Source: Antilocapra americana (Eukaryota > Chordata > Mammalia > Artiodactyla > Antilocapridae). Taken from it: a stretch of 64,000 bases of DNA. The notes beneath the pieces are model-generated. The model was not told the DNA's origin. It ran no database searches and saw nothing but the letters and a program-made list of their open reading frames with translations. Shown piece by piece: positions 1 to 11,920 of the stretch (positions within the stretch are counted from its first letter, which is position 1; each line of letters starts with the position of its first letter). The translations under genes were made by a program, and so were the position numbers. The stretch covers positions 5,417,424 to 5,481,423 of the forward strand of contig ML664157.1 of the NCBI GenBank assembly GCA_007570785.1, written 5' to 3'.

Positions 1-1039
1 ACTTCCCCAAATTTGGTCATAGATCCTCATTTTTTCTTTTAGTTTTTCTCAAGAGTATTCATTTCCCCTTGGATGCTCAGCCATCACCTCTCTTCCATAA
101 TCTTCCTTCCCTAAACTTCTGTTCGTGCTATCATCTGTGTTCCTCAGACTCTGCATCTCTAAACTTAACCTTTTTTCCCTGTCTTCACCAGAAGCCATTT
201 TCCTTTCATCCCTCTTTATGAATATTTGCTTCAGCTCTTGGTCAAGAGAGTTTAAAACAAACCTCAGTACTGAATTGGATCGCTCTCCCTTGGTCAGTCA
301 CTTATCTAGTCTTGCTACTTCTCCTGTTACAGTATCATTCCTCTGCGTCTGTCATCACCTTGCTGCTCAGATCAAGGCCCTCCTAGTTTCATGTGTGGCC
401 CTGTACTGACCTCCTCTCTGGTCTTTCTGCTTCTTGCTTCTCTTCTCTCAGGTTCTTCCTGCTGCTTTTTGTTAGATTCTTCTTTCTAAATTACCCATGT
501 CATCATGCTCTCTCACCCTAAATACAGTATGATAGGGAACTTGTCAAATTACAGTGACTAACAATATGTAAGGACTTATTTTTTTAGTGTTGCAGATTAT
601 GGAGTGTGGAAGCCAGAAGATGCTGGCTTCTGATAATTAAAAGGTGGCTCTCAACTTTGGGAGAAATCTTCTTGTTCCATAATTAATCCTCTGAATCTGA
701 TGACAATTGTACCTCCTCTATAGAATCATTATGAGGTTAAATTAGAATATATGTTTATAAATTGTGTGCTTTGTAAATGGAGCTTTTGTTTGTGGTGTTA
801 CCATTAATCCTTGCCTACATGAAATTCAAGATCATTTTCATTTGATCAGGAATTCTTTATGCTAACTGTTGCCTTTCGTTTAACCCCCTGCCTTTCTTCA
901 TACTGATTCCTGCTCTTGAATGGCCTCCTTTCTCCTCCTCTTTCCCTGTCTTGGGAGTCTCTACCTCCGCATCAGTGTTAACCATAATCTGATCTTTTCT
1001 GTGAGGTTATTGTCTAAAAGTCTACTCATGTTCCACACT

Positions 1040-2060
1040 CTGGGAATTATAAAGATGGAGGGTAAGTTTCTGCCCTCAAGGAATTTAGAATCTAGTTGAG
1101 GATCCAGAAGTAAATAGACCACAAAATACAGAGTAGGAGGAGGAACGTTGTAGAAATCCAGACGTGGTGGTGTCCCCTGATGAAAAGAAGCAGAGGTCAA
1201 GGAGGTCCCATGGGAGCTTGGATGCCTGGGTTGTGGCTGGTTTTGCCAAATGTGAGATGGGAAAGAAACATGTGGAAATGTTCAGCATGGCCCAAGATAA
1301 CGTCATCTGCTAGGGAGATGATGGCCTCAAGTGGTAGAGAGATGTGACAGGTTTGGGGCACAGTGAGGAATGAGTGGCTGCTGATGCTGATGCAAAGCGC
1401 GGAGGAATGTTGTGGCCTTGCCAGTATTCGGCAGTGGCTGTGGGTCTCTTTCGCTGATAGTAGGGCCCATGAGAGGAGGAGCACGTGGAGGAATGGGTGG
1501 AGTTCAGATTTCCCTTTGTGGATTTCAGGTTGCCTACGTAGTATCTGTGTGGAGATGGCTACTGAGTAAGTCAAGTTGGGGTCTGGGGCCTGGGAAGGTG
1601 GCCCTGGCTGGTGGTGAACTTTGAAAGTTGACAGGAGATCAGATAGAAAAAGCAATGGGAATGAGTGTGATTGCCCATGATGACCCTGTCCAATAGACTG
1701 AGAATAGGAGAGGGCTGACTTTGAAGTTTTTCGGGAGCAATTCTCCAGAAAGGGAAGTGCCTAGAGAAGTGGTCAGAGAACTGGGAGGATTATCAGACAA
1801 GATTCATGTCCGGTGAACCGAGACTTGAGGTTATGAAATAAGCGGTTGTGACTAGGTTTATCCTGCAGGGAAGTCAAGAGGCCTCGGACAGCAGAGTGCC
1901 GTTGGATGGAGCTCAGTAACCGAGTGGTCACTGTTGGTCTTTGTCAGAGCTGCGTAAGGCATGCTGTCTGAGTGTGGGGGGCAGAGGCAGAGGCCTGACG
2001 ACAGAGGGTTGAGACAGCTCTTTCAAAAAAGAAAAACATGTCTACCCTGGGAAAAAGAGA
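1040..2060. repeat. Probable ancient interspersed repeat, family uncertain
   Basis: A purine-rich stretch begins with the phrase 'gccctcaaggaatttagaat' and continues with text typical of very old mammalian LINE-type repeats (L2-like). It is strongly diverged and no long ORF is conserved. Family and orientation need a profile search. Confidence 0.3.
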
Positions 2061-4684
2061 GTGGGAGGGGTGCGAGGTAGAGATAGATAGAGGACTGATG
2101 GAAGTTTCTGCTAAGCTTCTCATTTAATGTCTTAACATTTTAAAATATTTTCCTCACTTGGCTTAAAAGCAAATGAGAATCAACCCTTGGCACTGCAACG
2201 AGCCGAGTAGGGTGGCAGTGTGGTGCCGGTCCAGGCTCTGGGAGTCTCCGCCTCTCCATCTGTACAGTGTGTGTGCTGATGCATCCTTTGTGGGGTGGCT
2301 CCAAGGTTGACATGAGAACACGCAGGAAGCATCTGGCATAGTTGTGCAGGGTACGGTCTGAGTCTTACAAGCCCCTGTCGCATGTCGCAGGCACACGGTA
2401 GAATGCAGTTCGTGACTGATGGGTTGGACGCAGTGGGCGATGGCGTTCTTGCCCCCTTGTTTATGCTGAGGCTGTTATGTGGGTTGTGGTTCCAGTCGCC
2501 CGTTGAGGAGGCCTTTGACTGAGCTCTTCGCTCCAAGAGCTTCATTTCAGTTGCTCTGATCCCCCTCTGCCGGCTGTCTTTCTTGAGCAGCAGCACCGAC
2601 GTTCCCCCCACCCCACCCCACCCCCGTGCAGTTTATCACAGAGCAGCTGTGCAGACTGTGCACATCCCAGCGCCTGCAGGGTGTTGCAATGAACATTGCT
2701 TCAGCCGTAGTCATGGGCTTGGGTCCAGGGCCTTGCTGTTGGGCGGGAGCCCTGTCCTGCCACCTACGGCTCCCTAAGCTGAGAGCTGATGAAACCTCTC
2801 AAGAATGTGATGTCTGTGGCAGGTCTGGGTTTCACGGCCATTCCTGAGGTTGGGTAGTATCGATACTTAGGGACCTTCTGGCTCTTATCCAGCCAACCAT
2901 TGATATTTTGATTGTTTTCATAACCCTTGACTATTTTCATAATGGTGTTATGTTGCTGTTAGTTGTGAGCTGGCTTTTTAAATGAATGAAATAAAATAGT
3001 AGAAAAGGATGGACATGTCCTCAGTGTCTCCTTGATCTTAGGCCTTGAACTTGTTGCTTGGTTTCTCCTGCAACCTTCACAGCTGCCCGTGCCCTAGGTG
3101 TGTTTTATTCCTCTTTTCCTCCCCAGCCGGGATAATCTGAGGTTCAGACATGTGAATTAATATGCCCTGACAGAGCTGGTAATAGCTGGGATCTAGATTC
3201 CTCCCAGATCTGATTGTAGCCGTATCCATGTTTTTTCCCATTATCCTTCCCTAGAGTCCCAATGCAGAGCAATTGTCCATAGTTGGTATTGGAGGGTGGG
3301 AAGTGGGAGGGGGAAGATACAGGCAGCATTTGTTTTCCCTGTTGAGGCCAAGAAGGAACTGCTGATTTTCTAACCTGGAGGTATAAAACTATACCATGGT
3401 TTGACGTGAACCATGTGGAAAACATTGGGAAATTTCCCTCTTACTTTGAGAAAGATCTGCCCACACTGAGTGTGAAGCGTCCAGCAATGTTTCCTGCCTC
3501 TTCCCTTTGGGAACCTGCTCTCTGGGTCACCAGCTCACTGCAACCTCTCCTGACTTCCCCAGGCCGCCTCACTCGGGAGCTTTGCCTGCCTGATTCTGTA
3601 GACCCCAGCTTTCACAACTCTTGATTCATTTATCCTTCTGTGATGACACTTGACCTGTACGGATCATCCAGTGGTCTGTGTTGACTATAAACATACCTTT
3701 CTTCCTCTTCTTCTGCCCCCTCTCTGCCAATTCCTAATTTTCTTGCTTTAGTGACCAACATTGAGGATTCATAACAAATGACTTTCCTGGTACTTCTTGG
3801 CAACCCAGAAAGAATAGTGGCAGGTGAGCTTGTTTAGTGTGCCCCTGAGAACAAATTAATTGTCACAGTTGAGCCATGCGCAGCCCTCTGCTGAGGCCTT
3901 TTCGTGAAAACCCTACTGGTCATATCAGACTGCTTTTATGGTTGGGAACACCAAGATTCTGGGTCTCCAGGAAGGAGAAGTTTACTCACGGTGGAGCGGC
4001 TTAAACCTGGGTGTGCAAGATGCGCAAGCGTCTGCTGTGCCCTGGAGGGGTAGTGGGGAGTCTGGGAAGCTGAGCATCCAGGGAACTGCTTTGAGCACCC
4101 AGGCTTGCTCTCATAGTTCCCGGGTTAGGTCTTGGCTTGAATGGGGAGCTCCCGTGCCAGACTGGGAAACTCCCTCTGCAGCAAGCAGTGCCAGCAGGCA
4201 TGCCTGCCAGGCTCTGGCCATGCCTTTATTCTCCCTGCCTTCCCAGGGTCTTGTTATTGTGCTCTGGTCAAGATAGGAAAGATAAAATGCCAGTTAAATG
4301 CTCACTCCCTAGATTCAGCTGCTCGTGATTTTTCTGGACTGACTATTTGGTGGTGGTGGTGGTTCTCACAGGACAGAGCTGTAGTTTAATTTCCCCTCCA
4401 CTTCTTAGTGTGTTCTTCAGAAGCTCACCTTTGGGGAATCACATTTGGAACTGCAAGAATTTCAGATCTACAGGGTTTTGTTTGTGTTTTGTCACTTTGT
4501 TACAGAAAAACTGTACGAAAAGGTAGATTCTAAATGGGGACACTGCTCTAATTCCTGAGTATCAGTGGAATGGTGTCATTGTTCCTCTGCCTGCGTGCAA
4601 TGTTCACAAGAACCATCTAATGTGAAGCTTCCGGTAAAAGGCGCAGCCTTTCTTGCGTTTTGGAATCACCTGTAACCTAAGACT

Positions 4685-4694
4685 NNNNNNNNNN
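4685..4694. other. Run of ten undetermined bases
   Basis: Ten N directly before a TG dinucleotide run. This is most likely unresolved microsatellite length rather than true missing genes. Confidence 0.95.
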
Positions 4695-4717
4695 TGTGTG
4701 TGTGTGTGTGTGTGTGT
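4695..4717 (+). repeat. (TG)n microsatellite
   Basis: Eleven TG units follow the N run; the true length is unknown because of the gap. Confidence 0.9.
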
Positions 4718-5159
4718 TCCAGCGCTGCTAAGATACAGCTCTGCTGAAGGCCTTGGGAAAGAAACAAGTTACCTCACTGGCTATAATTTACTTCTTTTTG
4801 TAATAGAATTAGGTCACTGTATTCATAGGGCACTTCATTAATGCGAGCTTGGAGTCAGTAACCCGAAGGTGTTGGAATGCCAAGCAAACAGCCTTCATTC
4901 TGGTTTTTCAGGTACCACCCTGAAGTTCTTTTTACCAACTTACTCTTGACATCTGTAGCCTACAATTAAGCAAAATTTGGTTCACACTTAGATTTAACTT
5001 TTTTTTTTTTTTTTTCCGGGTGACCTCTGTTCAGTTTTTTACTTATTGATCAATTGACTGGTTGAGGGAGGCTGGGGAAGGAGGGAGGGTGTGGACTGGG
5101 TTGTAAACTCCCTGAAGGCAGGGTTTGTGTCTAGTGCTTCCCTGTTACCTTACCCCAGA

Positions 5160-5290
5160 CCTGGGTATTGTGCAGGTGAGGCGCCTTAGTGAGCTTCAGC
5201 AGCTTGCCCAGCATTACACAGTGAGAGGCAAAGCCAGGAGATGAGTTCCAGCTTCTGTGACCCCAGAACAGGCTGCGTCTCTGCTCTGCT
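5160..5290 (-). repeat. MIR-like SINE remnant
   Basis: Contains the reverse complement of the MIR core ('cttgcccagcattacacagt' with 'aaagccaggag'), diverged. Confidence 0.4.
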
Positions 5291-5299
5291 ACTTGGCCG

Positions 5300-5530
5300 G
5301 ATCAGCAGCCCCTCAAAAGTAGGCTAGACAGTGTCCTGGGCCTCAGGGCAGTCGGCAGGTCTCCCCGTGACCCTGGGCAAAGCATTTTAGCTCTCAGAGT
5401 TTTAGCTTTCCACTGTTTGTGAAATGAAGGCAATAATAGATACTTGGCCTGGCTCCCAAAGATGCTATGAGAATCTGAAGAGATAGTACATACAAGTCTA
5501 TTTTATACTGTAAGTACCACAGTAATGTAA
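5300..5530 (+). repeat. MIR-like SINE remnant
   Basis: MIR core phrases are readable: 'gtgaccctgggcaaagcatt', then 'ctcagagttttagctttcc' and 'gtgaaatgaaggcaataata'. Confidence 0.5.
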
Positions 5531-5585
5531 TTCATGGCAAAGTAGTTCAATTCATGTCAAATTTTTTTTTCTACTTAATAAAAAT

Positions 5586-5787
5586 TTTCCCCTGTGTCTC
5601 AGATGGTAAAGAATCTGCCTGCAGTGCAGAAGACCCAGGTTCAATCCCTGGGTCTAGAAGATCCCCTGGAGAAGGGAATGGCAACCCAATCCAGTATTCT
5701 TGCCTGGAGCATTCCATGGACAGAGAAGCCTGATGGGCTACAGTCCAGAGGATCACAAAGAGTCGGATATGACTGAGTGTCATTTCA
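5586..5787 (+). mobile_element. Bov-tA SINE
   Basis: It has a tRNA-like head ('ctcagatggtaaagaatctg') and a BovA body ending 'aaagagtcggatatgactg'. Flanking target duplication 5574-5585 (cttaataaaaat) and 5788-5799 (cttcataaaaat), one mismatch. Confidence 0.9.
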
Positions 5788-6539
5788 CTTCATAAAAATC
5801 TTATCACTCTTATAGTCAAATTTTATCATTTCCCAGGTTGAAATGTGTATTTTTGTATTCTGTTTAGGCAAAGTCTAATGTATACATAAGGAAATTCTGA
5901 ATTACTAATACCAGTTTACTGGTTAGAGAGATTTGGGGCTATACTCCCAGTAGGAGTAGAGGTATTGAATGAATATATTCTAAGCCAAACTGTATCTCAA
6001 GTAACTTCTGGTCCCTTAAAAAAAAAAAATCTCAAAATCTAAGACCCCAGGTAAAGTCTTTAGCGGTTTGATTACCATTTACAACCTATTAAGAAAAGAT
6101 AATACTTTTCACAGGCTTACAGAGATGTTATTCAGAGGGTCATTCCATGGCTTAAGCACTATACTTAAGGGTCATAATTATTCTTCATTATGATGATAAT
6201 ACTGATGGAGGTTGTCATCGTCACCATTCTCATAAGTTCGTCAGGATGGCTGTGGGTTGAGGGGGTGCATGTCCTCAATGCCGCTCTCAATAGAATTGGG
6301 TGTAAGTCTAGCTACCCTAATTTTTTGAATCAGTTTAAGCAAACTATAATGCTACTTAAAGTAATGAAATAAGACAGGTACCTAACAGACACATCTTCCT
6401 CCTGTTTCAACCCCTCCTTCAGTGATAAAGATTCACTAGTGAAATCGCCAACGCCAGTGGATATTGTGCAGTTCTCATCGGCATCAAACCCTAACTGAAA
6501 TCATTTTCTCCTCTCATAAAAACAAGAAATAGAATTTGG

Positions 6540-6730
6540 GGAATAACAGATATGCACTATTATACATAAAATATATAAACAACAAGCAACTACTGTATAT
6601 CCTAGGGAACTACATTCAGTATTGTGTAATAATCTATAATGGAAAAGAATCTGAAGAAAACTATATCTGAATCACTTGGCTGTATACCCGAAACATTGTA
6701 ACTCAACAATACTTCAATTTAAAAATCAAT
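6540..6730 (+). mobile_element. L1 3'-end fragment
   Basis: The text matches the 3'UTR of artiodactyl L1 ('tagggaactacattcagtat', 'gtaataatctataatgg', 'cactt-ggctgtatacccga', 'ttgtaactcaacaatacttc'). Confidence 0.7.
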
Positions 6731-6965
6731 CTCCCTACCCCCATATGTAGTAAGAGGATATGACATCACATTTAATTCATTTTCCTTGTGCGTGTGTGAA
6801 TACATACACACCCACATACATACATACGTATATATATAACATTTTCTTTAAAGTAGTTCCTGCTGTCAGCTTCACTGGCATTAATTACTTATTTCTCTAT
6901 GAATAAGTTGAACACGGTATGACCTGGGAAGAACTGAGAGAATAGGAATTAGCAGTTAATTTCCT

Positions 6966-7112
6966 GCGTGGGGAAGATCCCGTAGAAAAGGAAATGGCTA
7001 CCTACTTCAACATTCTTGTCTGGAGAATAACATGGACGGAGGAGCCTGGTGGGCTACCATCCATGGGTTTGCAAAGAGTCAGACACAAGTGAGTGGCTAA
7101 CACTTTCACTTT
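6966..7112 (+). mobile_element. BovA body fragment (5'-truncated SINE)
   Basis: Starts at 'ggggaagatccc', reads through 'ggaggagcctggtgggctac' and ends near 'gagtggctaac'. The tRNA head is missing and no duplication is clear. Confidence 0.8.
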
Positions 7113-7907
7113 CTTCTCCTGAAAGGCATGGCCAAAGACCCGGGGAGAGCTGAGCAGACACTGGTCCTCTGATATTTCTGAACAGCCCACTGTGAAGAGG
7201 ACTATTGTAATGGGATGCAAATCCTCATAAGTCCCGTGTCTAATGTCAGTGAGGACAGTGAGCCATGTATAAGAAGAAATAATCAACAGTATCAGCAAGC
7301 CAATAAAATACAGCTAACAGTGTGTTAGGAGAGGTGCTCAGGGGGGCTGGGGGTTGCAGTGAACAGGGAAGTGTTGCCCCCTGGCCAGGCTCTGGGTTGT
7401 TGCCATGTGGGTGTGTGGGTCACCTGCCACAAGACTGTAAAAATGGATTTTTGTATAAAATTACATGAATTTTAAATTCTGGCTTAGCTTTATTAAGAGA
7501 GACCAAATAAAGCTTGTCTCTGGCTTATAGTTTGTGACATATAATTTCAAGGTGGGGCTGCCCCAAGTCTCTCCATGGGGTTTCTACTAGTACCTTGGGG
7601 TACCTCGAACCTTGGTACCCACTGCTAGCTCCAAACCTGAGCCTTATTTTTAGTAATTTTCTCCTCATTCAATAAATTTCCTTCTTATGTGAAATTGATG
7701 AGCTTTGAGGTAGTTTATACAGTTTTAGAACTTAATGGCATTATAGTTAATTTTGGGATGAATACTTTTTCGAAGATTTTAAGGTTTTGTCTTCCTTGAC
7801 ACTGATGCATTAAGTTGAACTGTTTGGAAGTGTTTTTATAGGTCAAATGGCATTTTCATATGGTTAACTTAATATGCCTATTGCTCAGGAAATTTTGATA
7901 ATTAGAA

Positions 7908-8112
7908 CAGGCTTCCTGTGTGGTTCAGTGGTAAAAAAAGAAAACAGTCCACCTGCCAAGCAGGAAGCCTGGGTTCAGTCCCTGGGTCAGGAAGATCCTT
8001 TGGAGAAGGAAATGGCAACTCACTCCAGTATTCTTGCCTAGGAAATCCCCCATGGATAGAGGAGCCTGATGGGCTACAATCCATGGGATCGCAAGAATCG
8101 GACTAAACAGCA
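7908..8112 (+). mobile_element. Bov-tA SINE
   Basis: Head ('ggttcagtggtaaa') and BovA body are both present. The head contains an A-rich insertion between 'gtggtaa' and 'cacctgccaagcagg'. Confidence 0.85.
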
Positions 8113-8364
8113 ATAGTACTGGGGAGAAAAGGGCAGAGATGTTTTGCTAGATTAATTACGAAGAAACAGCAATATAGTAAAACTGTGTTCTCCTGTCTGC
8201 CTCCGTAGGATAGCTATGACTGAGCTTTGAGTTGATCCCTCCATGCGGTCCCCCATTTTCACTGTGTCTGTTCTTTGGGTGTCGAACACAATTTTGTCTT
8301 TCTGTATGAGGACTCATGAGAAAAAGTTCCTTTTAGGCTGCATGTGGAGAATAGTGTTCCTTTA

Positions 8365-8748
8365 ATGCTTGTGCTTAGTCGCTCAGCGTTTTCTGACTCT
8401 GTGACCTTTCTGTCCATGTGTTTTCCTAGCAAGTATATTGGAGCAGGTTGCCGTTTCCTACTCCAGGAAGTCTTTCCGATCCAGGGATCAAACCCATGTT
8501 TCCTGCATTGGCATGTAGATTCTTGACCACTGAAAGTGAAAGTCGCTCATTTGTGTTCAACTCTTTGTGACTCCATGGACTGTCACGGAATTCTCCAGGC
8601 CCGAATACTGGAGTGGGTAGCCTTTCTCTTCTCCAGGGGATCTTCCCAACCCAGGGATCAAACCCAGGTCTCCTGAATTGCGGGTGGATTCTTTAGCAAC
8701 TGAGCTATCAGGGAAGCCCCCCTTGACCACTGTGCCATCTGGGAATCC
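8365..8748 (-). mobile_element. Bov-tA SINE split by a second Bov-tA
   Basis: The older element occupies 8365-8521 and 8733-8748. Its own target duplication is agtgttccttta at 8353-8364 and 8749-8760, identical on both sides. The interruption falls in the tRNA-like head. Confidence 0.9.
8533..8721 (-). mobile_element. Bov-tA SINE inserted inside another Bov-tA
   Basis: A complete younger element flanked by cttgaccactg at 8522-8532 and 8722-8732, an 11-bp duplication of the host SINE's own sequence. Confidence 0.92.
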
Positions 8749-9697
8749 AGTGTTCCTTTAGGCCTGCTACTATTAATTATTTACCAAAACTGGCTCAGTG
8801 TGCCTTGTTTTCCTTTTAGAGGTGAGATAGGAATTGATGCATTTGGTGAACTAATCTTTCACATGGCTTTGAGTTTCCCTCCATTGCTTTCCCCAGGCTC
8901 CATTTTTGTTAGCATTCATTTGAACTTATTTGATATTGAGCATCTCTGTACACTACTATCTCAGATCTTTTGGGAGATTAAGCAGGATCTAAATACATAG
9001 CCATGGGAGGGAGTGCCTGCCTGGGGTAAAGTCAACTGGGGTGTAATTCATGGAAGAGGATGGAGGGGGGGGTACACATGGGAAATACATCATCTCCTTT
9101 TAGGGGTGTAGTGGGGAAAAATGTAGAGATGTTGGGCTTGGCCACCCTGATTGCAAGACAGCTGTGTTGTTGGGAGTGTCTTCCAGGATCGAGGAGGAAC
9201 AGGGAGGGCATCAGAGCAAGTGTCAGGTGCCCTGGCACTCATTTATCATTTGCCTTCAACCTTGCCCTCACAAACTCCATTGGCCCTTGTTTAGTGTCTG
9301 TATGACTTGCAATTTCATATGGTTCTAACAGTGTCCATGCCGAGTCTCGCATGATCCGCATGAGTGGATACCAGTCAGATACTCAGTTTCTAGGTCTTAA
9401 GATGATTAATGAAGGTAGTACTTCAGGTGTTGTGCTGTTGTCTGTAGACATGGTATGAATAGTTTTTTTTTTTCCATACCGCAATATATGTCTATAAATA
9501 TGTGTATGTGTGTATTTTATATTTGTAACACAAAATTAGAATGGATCTTTTAGGGTAAAGGGAAAAGAGAATATTGATGTTGAGTAGGTAAAACCATAGT
9601 GTCTGTTGAACGGTGATCATAACATGCTTATTCCATTGATATAGTGACCTTTTATAATGGGATCCACTGTTCTTTTATTCATGCTATGTATTATATG

Positions 9698-9959
9698 CTG
9701 CTGTTGCTGCTGCTAAGTCATTTCAGTCGTGTCTGATTCTGTGCGACCCCATAGACGGCAGCCCAGCAGGCTCCCCTGTCCCTGGGATTCTCCAGGCAAG
9801 AGCCCTGGAGTGGATTGCCATTTCCTTCTCCAATGCATGAAAGTGAAAAGTGAAAGTTGCTCAGTCCTATCTGACTCCTAGCAACCCCATGCACTGCAGC
9901 CCACCAGGCTCCTCTGTCCATGGGATTTTCCAGGCAAGAGTACTTGCGTGGGCTGCCAT
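9698..9959 (-). mobile_element. Bov-A2 SINE (BovA dimer)
   Basis: Two BovA monomers are joined by 'gaaagtgaaaagtgaaagt'. Target duplication tgtattatatg at 9687-9697 and 9960-9970 is identical. Confidence 0.92.
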
Positions 9960-10050
9960 TGTATTATATGAGTTCTACATAAACAGTTTTGGCACAGTAC
10001 AAAATTTTATCTTGTTTAAAGTCTTCATTTTCCAGGATTTTAACATGTTT

Positions 10051-10100
10051 GGTTTAAACAACCCAAAGTCAGGTTTTGGTTTAAACAACCCAAAGTCAGG
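10051..10100. repeat. 27-bp tandem duplication
   Basis: Two identical 23-bp copies at 10051-10073 and 10078-10100, starting 'ggtttaaacaacccaaagtc', separated by TTTT (period 27). Confidence 0.95.
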
Positions 10101-10841
10101 GCAGCTGTGCTTATTTAAGGTTTGCATGTTGCTGTGTGCCCTGGGTAGTTGCATGGTACCCAGTCATGATAGGAAGGACCGTTCTCTTTAAAAATAAACC
10201 AGTAAACAATATTCCAACTTGTCTTTTGGTCTGTTTGTCTAAGTTGCTTTTAGAAGCCCACTGATGATTTGTTTTCAGTTTCACGTCTCACCTTTGAGTT
10301 TGGCAGGTATGAGGAGGAACAAGTTTGGACAGGCAGGTCATCCTCCCCAAAAGCAGTGTGGCAGGCCCTAAAATGCCTGCAGTCTTGAGGCAGCTGGTGT
10401 CTGTGAATTCCTTTCTTGGGTCTCTTCTGTCAGCTCTCAGCCTGCGAGACACAGCTGACTGCTAACAGCCCAGATGTTTTTCTGCTATGATTCTTTCCGC
10501 AGCTAGGTCCTAAGCTCCTATAGTGTAGGGACCTTGGATTATTTTGTTTCTGCTGCCCCCATTACACTGGCTTCCACTCTGAAAGCAATCGGAATCTTGA
10601 TATTTTTTAGCGAAGGATCTCTTTAGACTCTGAGACTTGAAAAGTGGAGTTTGAAAGCCAGTAATATTTCTGACATGAGAGCATGTCCAGACTACAGGTA
10701 GTGCCTCCTCTAGCAGATGAAAGGTCTGTTTTTGTCTTTTTAGTTACAGTAGCAACAGTGATGATCAGAGTATGGGTTCAGCAAGCACTGCCTGTGTAAT
10801 TTTGTGCCTAAGACTATTCTAAGTTATTTAGATTAATTAAG

Positions 10842-10954
10842 AAAAAAAATTGGCTGTGACATGTGGAATCTTAGTTCCCTGACCAGGCCTTGAACTCGTG
10901 GCCCCTGCATTGGGAGTGCAGTGTCTTAACCACCGGACCACCAGGGAAGTCCCA
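10842..10954 (-). mobile_element. CHR-type tRNA-Glu-derived SINE
   Basis: Reverse complement reads 'gggacttccctggtggtcc' then 'agtggttaagacac', the start typical of cetartiodactyl CHR-2 SINEs, ending in the 'gttccctgaccagg' region. Confidence 0.7.
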
Positions 10955-10964
10955 GATAAGTTGT

Positions 10965-11090
10965 GAAAAAGACACTGGAATCAAATTCCAGACCTGCCAC
11001 TCACTTGGGCAAGTTGTCTAACCACTCTATACTTCAGTTTCCTCTTCTGAAGATTTGATTTGAAGACTGAATGAGGTATTACCATAGTAT
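10965..11090 (+). repeat. MIR SINE remnant
   Basis: Readable MIR phrases: 'gacctgccactcacttgggc', then 'aagttgtctaacc', 'cttcagtttcctcttctg', 'gaatgaggta'. Confidence 0.6.
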
Positions 11091-11119
11091 TACGTCCTTC
11101 AAGCCTTCAAAATCTTTAA

Positions 11120-11330
11120 TTGGAGCTTGGCATCTGGGAAGAACTCATTATATAGATGCTTTCTGAATGGTAGGTAGTAAGAATAGCCTGCCCATTTTTC
11201 AGTTGAAGAAACTGTGGCTTGCAGAGGTTCCTTCAGCACACACCAGCTGTTGTTGCTCACCCAGGTTAGAGGCCTGGTAAGGGCAGAGCCAGCATTTGAA
11301 CACAAGTTGGTCTATTTCTGTACAACCCCG
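11120..11330 (-). repeat. MIR SINE remnant
   Basis: Reverse-strand MIR phrases: 'cccatttttcagttgaagaa', 'ctgtggcttgcagagg' and 'ggtaagggcagagccagca'. It is oriented opposite to the MIR just upstream. Confidence 0.55.
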
Positions 11331-11498
11331 GGGGTTCATGTGTTGATTATAATCTGATGTCTCTTTTGTGAAATCTAGGTAATAAAATAGCCCCAGCTTG
11401 ATCACAGGATGTGATATGCCCGAGATAGCCACTTATTTACTGCAGTCAAGTAGCATGGTAAATAAAATACAAATCTGTGTAATTTTACCTGTTAAATT

Positions 11499-11714
11499 GT
11501 GTGTACGTGCTAAGTCACTTCAGTTGTGTCCAGCTCTTTGTGATCCTGTGGACTGTAGCCCACCAGGCTCATCTGTCCATGGGACTCTCCAGGCAAGAAT
11601 ACTGGAGTGGGCTGCCATGCCATCCTCCAGGGGATCTTCCTGGCCCAGGGATCAAACCTGGGTCTCCTGCATTGGCAGACTGGTTCTCTACCACTAGCAC
11701 CATCTGGGAAGCCC
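11499..11714 (-). mobile_element. Bov-tA SINE
   Basis: Full antisense element. Target duplication acctgttaaatt 11487-11498 and acctattaaatt 11715-11726 (11 of 12 match). Confidence 0.9.
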
Positions 11715-11789
11715 ACCTATTAAATTACTGATGAGAAAGAGATCCCAGATAGCAAATACAGAGTTTACTTAAAACTCTAAAGAGTGATG

Positions 11790-11920
11790 ACTCAGAGCAT
11801 GGTTGTCTGCAAGCAGACATGGGTCAAGCTCAGAGCTCTGCTTCCTCCTTGTACACCACTGAAGCCTCAGTTTGCTCAGCTGTAAAATGGAAGTAACAGC
11901 AGTGTATATCTTAAGGTTGT
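11790..11920 (+). repeat. MIR SINE remnant
   Basis: 'gcctcagtttgctcagctgt' followed by 'aaaatggaagtaacagcagt' is MIR 3' core sequence. Confidence 0.55.

Noticed and set aside
1197..1655. A 152-codon minus-strand ORF
   Set aside because: It lies in an old repeat-like purine-rich stretch, has no recognisable domain, and its composition explains the lack of stops.
2180..2611. A 143-codon minus-strand ORF in a GC-richer stretch
   Set aside because: Low-complexity composition, no family resemblance, no splice or promoter support. It may include a diverged MIR.
4653..4841. An ORF running through undetermined bases and a TG run
   Set aside because: It contains unknown residues and a microsatellite translation; not a gene.
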